DNA of 34,283 nucleotides, taken from IMG/VR virus record IMGVR_UViG_3300030329_004698, positions 1 through 34,283 of that record; one strand, written 5' to 3'. Shown here piece by piece: positions 5,850-13,782 of the stretch. Every line of letters begins with the position of its first letter. The stretch's first letter is position 1. The notes under the pieces are model-generated. The model was not told the origin of the DNA. It saw nothing but the letters and a program-made list of their open reading frames with translations, and made no database searches. Position numbers and translations under genes: made by a program. This DNA comes from a virus.

Positions 5850-6665
5850 ATGAAAACACCTTACTTATATTTCGGACGAAAAGGTTACATAGCTACAGCT
5901 GGTGTTGTTAATGGAGTTTATTCTGCTTTAACAAACGCTAACTCAGGTATGTTACCTGTCGTTAAAGATAATTCAACCTTACCTCATTCATTGAGAGTAC
6001 TGTTCAAATCTACTACTACTGTTAGTTCAGTGCGTGGAAACCTTTTACTAACTGCAACAGACGCTACTCAAGTAGATTTTGTTGACGGAAGTGCTCTAAC
6101 AGCCAATACAGCTGCTGGCGAAGTTACAAACATGTCAGGTTTAGTTAAATCGTTTACAGTTGGTTCTGGTGATCAAGTGGTTACTGTGTTAGATGTATCT
6201 GATACTTCTGGTATGACTGTTATAACTGGTGATACAGTTTATATGGAAGAAATGAACTTTTCTTCAACAGTTTTACCTATTAATACTGTTGGTGCTGATT
6301 TATGCGTACCAGCAACATCTTATTTAGGAGCTGAACCTTTAGCTTTTACAGAAGGAGTTGGTGATAACGCAGGGTTATATCACGATGGTACGGCTTTAGA
6401 CGCGACTAGATTATACTTTAAATCTTGTGATGGTTCTCCAGCTGTGGATACAGTTGATTTAGTTCACACTGCAGACAAGTATAAAGATGTTTGCGAAGCT
6501 ATGGAACACCTATGCAACTCTACTGTTTATGATGAAATGATTAAAGTTCACTACTTAACGACAACTACAGGAGCTCTTGAGGACGGACAAGTTCTTCATG
6601 ACGCTTTTAAACAAAGAGGTATCTTAGTTAAAAGATGCTTGATAACTTCAACCGCTAGATCATAG
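5850..6665 (+). CDS. Putative virion protein with inserted beta module, paralogue family member 3 (271 aa)
   Basis: A 271-residue protein. The N-terminus (MKTPYLYFGRKGYIATA) resembles the start of the two preceding proteins and LRVLFKSTTT resembles their YFK strand. A beta segment around residues 90-135 (FTVGSGDQVVTVLDVSD, then MTVITGDTVYMEEM) follows. The second half repeats the family pattern: CVPATSYLGAEPL, TRLYFKSCDGSPAVDTVDLV, CEAMEHLCNSTVYDEM. It therefore looks like a duplicated family member with a module between the copies. Virion surface or decoration function is likely from context but unproven. Confidence 0.7.
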   Translation: MKTPYLYFGRKGYIATAGVVNGVYSALTNANSGMLPVVKDNSTLPHSLRVLFKSTTTVSSVRGNLLLTATDATQVDFVDGSALTANTAAGEVTNMSGLVKSFTVGSGDQVVTVLDVSDTSGMTVITGDTVYMEEMNFSSTVLPINTVGADLCVPATSYLGAEPLAFTEGVGDNAGLYHDGTALDATRLYFKSCDGSPAVDTVDLVHTADKYKDVCEAMEHLCNSTVYDEMIKVHYLTTTTGALEDGQVLHDAFKQRGILVKRCLITSTARS

Positions 6666-6668
6666 TAG

Positions 6669-7109
6669 ATGAGGTTAACCGCGCAAGATTTGCGTGAACT
6701 AAATATCCTAAAGTATTACAGGCTTGTTAGAAAATGGGCCTGTAAGACTTATGGATTAACAGACGCGGATTTAGAATTATTAATTTATTTAGATTGTAAA
6801 AAAAGATTTACACGACAAGAGTTTATAGATGGTACTTACACGTATTCATGGGATAAACAGCGATGGGAAAGATTACGAAATGCAGGCTGGATAGAAGTGT
6901 GGAGACAACGTAACAGAACAACTATAAAATATTCTGTATTTAAAGTATCATTTAGATGTACTCAATTAATAAGCAGAATATATAGAATACTTTTAGGGGA
7001 AGAAGATCTTCCTACTTCAAGTAGAAGCAAATTTTTTAATAACCAATCATATACAGATAAAGTTTACAATAAAGCTATAGATGATATGATTAAAGATAAA
7101 GATAGATAA
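6669..7109 (+). CDS. Winged-helix-like DNA-binding protein (146 aa)
   Basis: A 146-residue basic protein. The N-terminal helices (LRELNILKYYRLVRKWACK) are followed by YGLTDADLELLIYLDC, FTRQEFIDGTYTYSWDKQ, RWERLRNAGWIEVWRQR and a beta wing (RTTIKYSVFKVS), the order expected for a MarR-like winged helix-turn-helix. The C-terminus is basic and polar. It begins 3 nt after the previous stop in a late-type operon. It may be a transcription regulator or a DNA-end-binding packaging factor. The fold call is by pattern only. Confidence 0.6.
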   Translation: MRLTAQDLRELNILKYYRLVRKWACKTYGLTDADLELLIYLDCKKRFTRQEFIDGTYTYSWDKQRWERLRNAGWIEVWRQRNRTTIKYSVFKVSFRCTQLISRIYRILLGEEDLPTSSRSKFFNNQSYTDKVYNKAIDDMIKDKDR

Positions 7110-7130
7110 TAACTTTTAAAATTTAAAATT

Positions 7131-7190
7131 ATGCCAAGAACTTACGGAGGAAAGAAAAAACCTTATAAAAAATTAAAACCAAAAAAATAG
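7131..7190 (+). CDS. 19-aa basic peptide
   Basis: A complete micro-ORF, MPRTYGGKKKPYKKLKPKK, preceded by TTTTAAAATTTAAAATTATG, the same initiation context used by the large genes. Its TAG stop shares one base with the GTG start of the next gene, which supports translation and coupling. Nine of 19 residues are Lys and one is Arg. It could bind nucleic acid or another virion component. Its size makes the call tentative. Confidence 0.5.
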   Translation: MPRTYGGKKKPYKKLKPKK

Positions 7191-7402
7191 TGAATATTTT
7201 TAAAGATAACAACGACTGGAACGAGAAGTCTATTATAGGATTTGTTGCATTTACTATAATGTGTGTAATTATGATAATAGACCTTATTACTGGTTATACA
7301 GGAAAAGATTTAGTAATTAATGAATTTGTATACGATTCATTTGTATTTGTAGTACTAGGATGCTTCGGTATAAGTGGATTAGAAAAATTCGCAAAAAAAT
7401 AA
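7190..7402 (+). CDS. Two-helix membrane protein, holin-like (70 aa)
   Basis: Starts with GTG at 7190, overlapping the TAG of the 19-aa peptide by one base; no ATG gives a sensible alternative. The 70 residues hold a polar N-terminus (MNIFKDNNDWNEKS), a first hydrophobic helix (IIGFVAFTIMCVIMIIDLITG), a short polar turn, a second hydrophobic helix (FVYDSFVFVVLGCFGISGL) and a basic C-terminus (KFAKK). Size and layout fit a class II holin or a holin regulator. It sits directly before a 3-TM holin-type gene. Confidence 0.6.
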   Translation: MNIFKDNNDWNEKSIIGFVAFTIMCVIMIIDLITGYTGKDLVINEFVYDSFVFVVLGCFGISGLEKFAKK

Positions 7403-7403
7403 A

Positions 7404-7796
7404 ATGAGTATATTTAATAAAATTTTATCAAGTGGAGCTGGCGATCTTATAAAAGAGGTCGGTGGTGTTATAGATAACTTACACACGTCTAAAGAAGAAA
7501 AATTAGAAGCTGAAAGAAGAATAAAAGCGATGATTATAGGTTTTGAAGCAGAAATGCAAAAACAAGTAACTAGTAGATGGGAGAGTGATATGAAATCAGA
7601 CTCTTGGCTTTCTAAAAACGTACGACCAATGACGCTTATATTTTTAATAGTATGTACGGTATTATTAATATTTATAGATGCAGGTTTCTTAGAATTCAAC
7701 GTTAAAGATTCTTACGTTGATTTATTACAATTAGTATTAATAACAGTGATCGGGGCTTATTTCGGCGGACGCTCACTTGAAAAAGTAAAAAAATAA
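7404..7796 (+). CDS. Putative holin (3-TM/GTA-type family)
   Basis: A 130-residue protein. The N-terminal part is amphipathic and coiled (HTSKEEKLEAERRIKAMI), then SDSWLSKNVRPMT (about 65-77), two hydrophobic helices (about 76-94 and 107-122) and a C-terminal GGRSLEKVKK. The SDSWLS..RP motif ahead of two helices and the GRS.EK ending match the holin family described from gene transfer agents and many marine phages. It should permeabilise the inner membrane at lysis. No endolysin gene is recognisable nearby. Confidence 0.7.
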   Translation: MSIFNKILSSGAGDLIKEVGGVIDNLHTSKEEKLEAERRIKAMIIGFEAEMQKQVTSRWESDMKSDSWLSKNVRPMTLIFLIVCTVLLIFIDAGFLEFNVKDSYVDLLQLVLITVIGAYFGGRSLEKVKK

Positions 7797-7800
7797 AATT

Positions 7801-8586
7801 ATGGGATATTTTACAAAAGAAATAAAACCAACAATCGCAGCATCAACACAACACGCTGCTGCTTTTACAGCGGGAGATGTTTTATTTGATTGGACAGAAT
7901 TTGAAATACCAAGTGGTGGTGCTAGGTTAGTTGGCGTTACAGCTTTAGTTAGACCTAAGGGAGACGCTGGTCCAACACCGAATAATTTTCCAATGTCTTT
8001 AATATTTGGAAAAGACGGTACTGATCTTCATGCAAATTTATCTTCAACTAGTAGTATTGGTGCTTCAAACGCTGTTGCGTTTTTAACAGGTAAACTAACA
8101 AACGCTATTACAGGTAGTGTTGAAATAGCTACAGCTGATTATATTGGTCCTGACTCTGCTGTTTCTACATCTTGTTTATCTATAGCTACAGTGAATACTT
8201 CTGGTGTAGTTTTAGATAGTGAATACAACTCAGCAACTAATGTAGGATACGATAAGTATTATGTAGCTGGTATTGCAAATGGAGCATTTGATTTTACATC
8301 TATAAATGCTATCGCTGAAGCTGGAGCTGCTGAAGCCGCATCAACACAAGTTATAACAATGGATGGTACTAGTATGGACGTTAGAGAGCATTTCATAGAT
8401 GGAGATATTGTTCATATTGGAACTTCAGTTGGATCACCAGCAGCTGACAGTCTTATAGGAACAATCGCTTCTGCTGATAGCACAACGCAGATTACGTTAG
8501 ATGCTGTTTCGCCAACAGCTTTAGTTGATGGTGACACGTTATACAATATACATCCAATTAAACTAATATTACATTTCGAAAAATAA
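7801..8586 (+). CDS. Beta-rich putative virion protein (261 aa)
   Basis: A 261-residue, Ala/Ser/Thr/Gly-rich protein with no signal peptide or membrane segment, starting after AATAAAATTATGGG. The N-terminal two-thirds look like a beta-sandwich (GDVLFDWTEFEIPSGGARL region, GVTALVRPKG). The last 70 residues form a beta module (REHFIDGDIVHIGTS, TQITLDAVSPTALVDGDTLY) like those in the capsid, connector and nozzle proteins. A virion structural or decoration role is the best guess from composition and context. Confidence 0.65.
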   Translation: MGYFTKEIKPTIAASTQHAAAFTAGDVLFDWTEFEIPSGGARLVGVTALVRPKGDAGPTPNNFPMSLIFGKDGTDLHANLSSTSSIGASNAVAFLTGKLTNAITGSVEIATADYIGPDSAVSTSCLSIATVNTSGVVLDSEYNSATNVGYDKYYVAGIANGAFDFTSINAIAEAGAAEAASTQVITMDGTSMDVREHFIDGDIVHIGTSVGSPAADSLIGTIASADSTTQITLDAVSPTALVDGDTLYNIHPIKLILHFEK

Positions 8587-8598
8587 AACAAATAAACT

Positions 8599-9243
8599 AT
8601 GGGAATAAACTCAACAAGTACATCTTATGGATTTGGGCAGTTAGGTAGTGCTTTTCAAAACCTAGCTAAACCCGTATATCCACCTAAAGACCATGTTATA
8701 TGTGCTATTACTTTTTTAGCGGCTAATACACCTACTGTTTTAGAAACAGAAACATTAGACACTAAGGGTCCTCAATATTTTGGCACTAATGACACTGAGG
8801 CTACAGCGGCAAACTATTTAGGCGTAACTGAAGCTGCTTGTACGGGAGCTAGAACAACAGTATTTCAAACAAACGATACAGTAACTATTAGCGCCGAAAA
8901 TACAAAAATAAAAGTAGGACAAAATGTTTTACTAGTAAACGATAGTGATACTGTAGACGCTGGTTTAACTGTAGACGCTGAAACAGTTACACCTGTCTAT
9001 AACGGTCCAAATGCAACCAGCGTTAAAGTTTTAAAAGTAAATGGTGTAAATATAACACTAGATACAGTTTTATCACCAACAGCATCTCAAACATTAGTTT
9101 TTCTTGATGAGTATCATGGGGCTGGTGGAACAACGGCTGAGGGCGCTACTTATCCAGCTGGGTTAACAATATATGGTAGATGGACCAGTATAACTCCAGC
9201 AGCTGATGCAAATGGAGGTGTAATATGTTATTTTGGTAAATAA
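8599..9243 (+). CDS. Beta-rich putative virion protein (214 aa)
   Basis: A 214-residue protein that begins with a polar segment (MGINSTSTSYGFGQLGSAFQ), then the strand HVICAITFLAANTPTVLE, then a module with NTKIKVGQNVLLVNDSD and SVKVLKVNGVNITLDTVLS, and a Gly-rich C-terminal strand set (IYGRWTSITPAADANGG). It is in the same rightward unit as the flanking virion-type genes, and its TAA shares one base with the next ATG. Function by context only: minor capsid or fibre-base protein. Confidence 0.6.
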   Translation: MGINSTSTSYGFGQLGSAFQNLAKPVYPPKDHVICAITFLAANTPTVLETETLDTKGPQYFGTNDTEATAANYLGVTEAACTGARTTVFQTNDTVTISAENTKIKVGQNVLLVNDSDTVDAGLTVDAETVTPVYNGPNATSVKVLKVNGVNITLDTVLSPTASQTLVFLDEYHGAGGTTAEGATYPAGLTIYGRWTSITPAADANGGVICYFGK

Positions 9244-9983
9244 TGTTAGGTTTAGGAGTAGGCCACAGTATGTACAGTACTACTCATATATGGCGAGATG
9301 ATCTTTCGTTGTATTGTGATGGTACTGGTGATTACGCGGCTGTAACAACTAGTAATATAGGTGATTATGGTTTTAACGATGGAACTATTAGTGCTTGGGT
9401 TAAGGGTGACACATTTGCCGCTGACGGAGTGTTAGTAGATATTATATCAACAACAGAAAACCACGCTATAGAGATATTTTACGACGATAGTGAAGAAGCG
9501 ATAACGTTTGTTAGAACTGACGGTGATACTACATCCACATTAACACACGCTATAACAGATTCAAATATTACAGCTAATTGGTATCATATAGTAGCTACTT
9601 GGCAATACTCAGAACCAGGAGGACGTGGTTCAGGTTTTCACACTTTGTACGTTAATGGTTCAAACGAAGCTACAAATACTACAGCCCTATCATTAGGTGG
9701 AACAGTAAATAAGTTTTTTATAGGTAGAAATGCTACGGCTGCTAATACTTACTGGGATGGTTATATTAACGATGTAGCTCTTTTTAGTGGAGCTCTAAGC
9801 GCTGGTAATGTGCTTGAGGTTTATAACGCTGGTCAACCTAAAAACGAAAAAAACACAGATAACTTGGAGTTGTATTTTACATTTGACGAGTTTGTTTCAG
9901 ATAGCAATACTATAATAGGTAGTTCGCCTAATGAAAACGTTATAACAATATACAACGCGCTTATTAAACAAGTAACACCGTAA
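9243..9983 (+). CDS. LamG/concanavalin A-like lectin domain protein (246 aa)
   Basis: A 246-residue protein filled mostly by a LamG-type jelly-roll. Recognisable elements are LSLYCDGTGDYAAV, FNDGTISAWVKGDTF, NWYHIVATWQYSE, HTLYVNGSNEATN, KFFIGRNATAAN, YWDGYINDVALFSGAL and NLELYFTFDEF. LamG_3-type domains bind glycans and are common on phage fibres and capsid surfaces. A role in host-surface adhesion or virion decoration follows. It overlaps the start of the next gene by one base. Confidence 0.75.
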   Translation: MLGLGVGHSMYSTTHIWRDDLSLYCDGTGDYAAVTTSNIGDYGFNDGTISAWVKGDTFAADGVLVDIISTTENHAIEIFYDDSEEAITFVRTDGDTTSTLTHAITDSNITANWYHIVATWQYSEPGGRGSGFHTLYVNGSNEATNTTALSLGGTVNKFFIGRNATAANTYWDGYINDVALFSGALSAGNVLEVYNAGQPKNEKNTDNLELYFTFDEFVSDSNTIIGSSPNENVITIYNALIKQVTP

Positions 9984-10261
9984 TGATAATTTTTGATACA
10001 GACGAAATAAAATATATTATAATAAAAGCCAGCTTAGTTGATAAATTAGATTTTTCAAAATTATTATCTAACAAAGAGGCTTTAAGATACAACACAAATA
10101 AAAACTTTTTACAATCAAAAAAAACATTTATAAAATTCAAAGGAGAACCACCTGAAGAGTTGAAATACAAAAAACAATATACTACTGATCAAATAAAGAA
10201 AAAGATGAGAGCCAGTTGGGGTCAATGGTATATTAAACCTAAAAAACGAATTAAAAATTAA
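9983..10261 (+). CDS. Hypothetical basic protein (92 aa)
   Basis: A 92-residue Lys/Ile-rich protein starting at an ATG that shares one base with the previous stop. The N-terminus has IIFDTDEIKYIIIKASL, followed by a charged helix and then the C-terminal YTTDQIKKKMRASWGQW and a basic end. No membrane segment. The C-terminal helix-plus-Trp segment is the most distinctive part, but I do not recognise a family. It sits in the short-gene run between the lectin-type gene and the terminase. Confidence 0.6.
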   Translation: MIIFDTDEIKYIIIKASLVDKLDFSKLLSNKEALRYNTNKNFLQSKKTFIKFKGEPPEELKYKKQYTTDQIKKKMRASWGQWYIKPKKRIKN

Positions 10262-10273
10262 ATTAAATTAAAT

Positions 10274-10540
10274 ATGGCAAAAAAAGATAAAGTGGTTGAT
10301 TTAAAACCAAAAGCTGATAAAATAACAGACGAACAATTAAAAAGACTACAAAAAACAGTTAGCGATATAAATCAAATACAAATGGAAATCGGTAGAATAG
10401 AAGTACAAAAACACAATATAGTACATAATCTAGCACACAGTCAAAAAGCCTTAATTGATATGCAAGATGAGTTCAAAAAAGACTATGGTACTTTTGATAT
10501 TAACATAAACGATGGGGTAATAAATCATAAAGATGAGTAA
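10274..10540 (+). CDS. Small coiled-coil protein (88 aa)
   Basis: An 88-residue highly charged protein. After a basic N-terminus (MAKKDKVVDLKPKADK), residues about 18-75 form one continuous heptad-like helix (EQLKRLQKTVSDINQIQME, RIEVQKHNIVHNLAHSQKA), ending in a short beta-like tail. The start is preceded by AATTAAATTAAATATGG. It overlaps the next gene by 8 nt. Probably an oligomeric helical accessory protein; no specific function is visible. Confidence 0.65.
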   Translation: MAKKDKVVDLKPKADKITDEQLKRLQKTVSDINQIQMEIGRIEVQKHNIVHNLAHSQKALIDMQDEFKKDYGTFDININDGVINHKDE

Positions 10541-10754
10541 GTTAATAAGAAAAATCAGTGTAGGTAAAGACTACAAGAACGACGCAATGCATTACTCTGT
10601 TGGTCAAGAGGTTTATGGTGGACATACTATTTGCGATATAATAGAAGAAGAAGATAAGTTTTCTATTTATATTAAAAAAAATAAAGATGTTTTGCCTTGG
10701 AAGGACTTTAATAAAAACATGGCGGTGTCTGTTGAGTATAACTTAGAATATTAA
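10533..10754 (+). CDS. Hypothetical protein (73 aa)
   Basis: A 73-residue protein overlapping its upstream neighbour by 8 nt and its downstream neighbour by one base, clearly part of a tightly packed operon. It looks like a small beta barrel: LIRKISVGKDYKNDAMHYSV, GQEVYGGHTICDIIEEED, FSIYIKKNKDVLPW. No recognised family and no membrane segment. Confidence 0.65.
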   Translation: MSKLIRKISVGKDYKNDAMHYSVGQEVYGGHTICDIIEEEDKFSIYIKKNKDVLPWKDFNKNMAVSVEYNLEY

Positions 10755-11347
10755 TGAAAAGTATTTACAACTTCGTTGTAACACCTAAAGGGAAAAGATA
10801 CAACAATACTAAAAAGATAGATGACAAAGAGCTTATTATAAACGCTGAAATATTTAATCACCAATATATAAATAGAGAAGCTATAGTAATATCAACTCCT
10901 ATAGTAGGTGATGATTTAGATATAAAACCAGGAGACACAGTTGTGGTCCATCATAATGTTTTTAGAAGATGGCATGACATGAAAGGTAGAGAAAGGAACA
11001 GTAGAAGTTATTTTAATGAAAGTACTTACTTGGTCAACCATGATCAGATATTTTTATACAAAAGGAAAAACAACTGGTTATCGCCTAAAAGGTATTGTTT
11101 TATTCAACCTATAAAAGACACAGATCAATTTAACACAGAAGTAGAAAAACCATTAATAGGTATAGTTAAATACTCGGATGGAACTGTAGATGTTGGTGAT
11201 CTTGTAGGGTTTAGACCTAATTCAAAATATGAATTTATTATCGATGGAGTTAGGTTATATCGAGTTTTATCTAATTTTATAACAATTAAATATGAATATC
11301 AAGGAAACGAAAAAGCGTATAATCCAGGCTGGACACAAAGCGGTTGA
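10754..11347 (+). CDS. Putative tandem GroES-like (Cpn10-fold) protein (197 aa)
   Basis: A 197-residue protein that appears to hold two Cpn10-like barrels. The first half lines up with the GroES of this window: MKSIYNFVV with [16 protein letters not shown] with LILTEEI, then IKPGDTVVVHHNVF with IKEKDIVYYDKHAG, and DQIFLYK. The second half has KRYCFIQPI, LIGIVKYSDGTVDVGDLVGF, YEFIIDGVRLYRV and ITIKYE, matching the C-terminal strands of bacterial GroES (GDIV.F then IDG..Y). The lengthened loops and lack of a clear GGI/GGL mobile loop argue against ordinary capping. It ends with the only TGA stop in the window and overlaps the next gene by 56 nt. Role unknown; the fold call needs structure prediction. 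Confidence 0.55.
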   Translation: MKSIYNFVVTPKGKRYNNTKKIDDKELIINAEIFNHQYINREAIVISTPIVGDDLDIKPGDTVVVHHNVFRRWHDMKGRERNSRSYFNESTYLVNHDQIFLYKRKNNWLSPKRYCFIQPIKDTDQFNTEVEKPLIGIVKYSDGTVDVGDLVGFRPNSKYEFIIDGVRLYRVLSNFITIKYEYQGNEKAYNPGWTQSG

Positions 11348-11567
11348 AGAACTAATTAAAGTAGCTAAAGAAGCTATTGTAGATAGTGATGATGATATAT
11401 CAGCTGATAGATTAAAAAACGCAGCAGCTACAAAAAAGCTAGCTATATTTGATGCGTTTGAAATATTAAATAGAATCCAAGAAGAAGAAAACATATTAGA
11501 AGGTAAAGAACCTGAAGAGAAAAAAGAAAGAGTATTTAAAGGATTCGCAGAAGGAAGATCTAAGTAA
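11292..11567 (+). CDS. Probable terminase small subunit or packaging accessory (91 aa)
   Basis: A 91-residue helical charged protein ending in the TAATG overlap with TerL. Segments: MNIKETKKRIIQAGHKAVEE, LIKVAKEAIVDSDDDISADR, KNAAATKKLAIFDAFEILNR, then an acidic/basic tail. Size, helical content and position directly before TerL fit a small terminase subunit, which binds DNA and starts packaging. No helix-turn-helix is certain, so another packaging partner is possible. The start overlaps the preceding gene by 56 nt and has the context AATTAAATATG. Confidence 0.55.
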   Translation: MNIKETKKRIIQAGHKAVEELIKVAKEAIVDSDDDISADRLKNAAATKKLAIFDAFEILNRIQEEENILEGKEPEEKKERVFKGFAEGRSK

Positions 11568-13780
11568 TGTACGAGCAAACTTTATATCAAATAATAGAAC
11601 CCGTAAAAAAGACTACAATAAGTAGACTTAACAAAGGTAAAAAATGGAAGTACGGTTATAACAAAGAACATGATTTAGTTGTTATTTCTAGAACTGGACA
11701 AATAGGCGAGATATACGAAATACAAGGTTTAGCTATAGCTTTGCCTAAAAAACCAAAAGAGATATTTAAACACCCTAAAAACAAATGGGTTAAAATAGAT
11801 CAACCTAAAGAGCTAAGTAAGTTAAAAAATATATTTGACTGGAGAGCTTACCCAGAAGAAGCCAAAGACCAGTGGTATGATTATATAGACGAGGAGTTTA
11901 AAAGAAGAGAAGAAGGTTTCTGGTTTGTAAATAATGGTAAAGCAACCTACATAACAGGCACGCATTACATGTACTTACAGTGGAGTAAAATTGACGTTGG
12001 AGCTCCTGATTTTAGAGAAGCTAACAGGTTGTTTTACATATTCTGGGAAGCTTGCAAAGCTGATAAAAGGTGTTACGGGATGTGTTATTTAAAAAATAGA
12101 CGTTCTGGTTTTTCTTTTATGTCTTCTGCGGAAACAGTTAATTTAGCCACTATATCAAGTGATAGTAGATATGGGATACTTTCTAAAAGTGGTGCAGATG
12201 CTAAAAAAATGTTTACAGATAAAGTTGTACCCATATCGGTTAATTATCCTTTTTTCTTTAAACCAATACAAGATGGTATGGATAGACCTAAAACAGAATT
12301 AGCCTATAGAGTACCAGCTAGTAAGTTTACACGAAAGAAAATAACAAGCAACGAAAAACTTGAAGAGTTACAAGGTTTAGATACAACTATTGACTGGAAG
12401 AACACTGGAGACAATAGCTATGATGGTGAAAAATTAGCGCTATTAGTGCATGATGAAAGTGGTAAATGGGAAAGACCTGATAATATATTAAACAACTGGA
12501 GAGTTACAAAGACATGTTTAAGGTTAGGTAGTAGGATAGTTGGTAAATGTATGATGGGTTCTACTAGCAACGCTCTTGACAAAGGCGGTGACAATTTTAA
12601 AAAACTATATAATGATTCAGATGTTACACAGAGAAATAGAAATGGACAGACAAAGAGCGGTTTATACTCTTTGTTTATACCAATGGAGTGGAACTATGAA
12701 GGATTTATTGACGAACACGGAATTCCTGTCTTTTCTAACCCAGACCATGATGTTATCGGACCCGATGGGGAATTGATAGATATTGGTATAATAGATCACT
12801 GGAACAACGAAGCTGAAGGTTTGAAACAAGATCAAGACGCTTTAAATGAGTTTTATAGACAATTTCCAAGAACAACAGAGCATGCGTTTAGAGACGAGGC
12901 TTTAAACAGTATATTTAATTTAGTAAAAATATACGAACAAATAGATTACAATGAAGAGATGACTAGAACACTTAGTGTATCTACTGGTAGTTTTCAGTGG
13001 GTAAATGGTATTAAAGATACACAAGTTATATTTTATCCAGATCCAAAAGGAAGGTTTAATGTTAGTTGGATGCCGCCTAGTCACTTACAAAACAAAATTA
13101 TATTAAAAAATGGTGTAAGATATCCAGGTAATGAACACATGGGCGCTTTTGGTTGTGATAGTTACGATATATCTGGAACAGTTGATGGTAGAGGATCTAA
13201 GGGGGCTTTACATGGACTAACTAAGTTTTCTATGGAAGACGCACCTTCAAGTTCTTTTTTCTTAGAATATATCGCTAGACCACAAACAGCTGATATATTT
13301 TTCGAAGACGTATTAATGGCTTTGGTGTTTTACGGTATGCCACTTTTAGCAGAAAACAACAAACCTAGATTATTATATTATTTAAGAAGAAGAGGATATA
13401 GAGGTTATTCTATGAATAGACCAGATAGAGTTTGGAATAAGTTGTCAACAACTGAAAAAGAAATAGGAGGTATACCAAATTCAAGTGAAGATATTAAACA
13501 AGCCCACGCGGCAGCTGTTGAGATGTATATACAAAATCATGTTGGAAACATGGGAGATGGAAATTACGGAGGTATGTATTTCAACAAAACGTTAAACGAT
13601 TGGGCTAGATTTGATATAACAAAAAGAACAAAGTTTGACGCTACTATAAGTAGTGGTTTAGCTATAATGGCTTGCAATAGACATCTATACGCACCTAACG
13701 CAAAAATTGAAAAACCGAAACTAAACATAAGTATTGCTAAATATGAAAACAAAGGCAATATATCTAAATTAATAAAATAA
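11567..13780 (+). CDS. terL: Terminase large subunit (DNA packaging ATPase/nuclease)
   Basis: A 737-residue packaging motor. A degenerate Walker A region lies at about 174-186 (CYLKNRRSGFSFM), Walker B at 290-301 (LALLVHDESGKW, with Asp296 and the catalytic Glu297), and coupling motif III at about 327-341 (KCMMGSTSNALDKGG). The linker has the typical FPRTTEHAF (433-441). The RNase H-like nuclease starts with FGCDSYDISG (528-537, metal-binding Asp531/Asp534), with further acidic residues at about 580 and near WARFDITKRTKFD. It threads DNA into the prohead through the portal and cuts it. An N-terminal extension of about 160 residues precedes the ATPase. The ATG overlaps the stop of the small gene upstream. 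Confidence 0.88.
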   Translation: MYEQTLYQIIEPVKKTTISRLNKGKKWKYGYNKEHDLVVISRTGQIGEIYEIQGLAIALPKKPKEIFKHPKNKWVKIDQPKELSKLKNIFDWRAYPEEAKDQWYDYIDEEFKRREEGFWFVNNGKATYITGTHYMYLQWSKIDVGAPDFREANRLFYIFWEACKADKRCYGMCYLKNRRSGFSFMSSAETVNLATISSDSRYGILSKSGADAKKMFTDKVVPISVNYPFFFKPIQDGMDRPKTELAYRVPASKFTRKKITSNEKLEELQGLDTTIDWKNTGDNSYDGEKLALLVHDESGKWERPDNILNNWRVTKTCLRLGSRIVGKCMMGSTSNALDKGGDNFKKLYNDSDVTQRNRNGQTKSGLYSLFIPMEWNYEGFIDEHGIPVFSNPDHDVIGPDGELIDIGIIDHWNNEAEGLKQDQDALNEFYRQFPRTTEHAFRDEALNSIFNLVKIYEQIDYNEEMTRTLSVSTGSFQWVNGIKDTQVIFYPDPKGRFNVSWMPPSHLQNKIILKNGVRYPGNEHMGAFGCDSYDISGTVDGRGSKGALHGLTKFSMEDAPSSSFFLEYIARPQTADIFFEDVLMALVFYGMPLLAENNKPRLLYYLRRRGYRGYSMNRPDRVWNKLSTTEKEIGGIPNSSEDIKQAHAAAVEMYIQNHVGNMGDGNYGGMYFNKTLNDWARFDITKRTKFDATISSGLAIMACNRHLYAPNAKIEKPKLNISIAKYENKGNISKLIK

Positions 13781-13782
13781 AT

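Noticed and set aside
11345-11347. Possible TGA recoding (as in some crAss-like phages)
   Set aside because: This is the only TGA stop among the genes called, but reading through gives only three more codons before TAA, and TAG is used as a stop in several genes, so the standard code fits.
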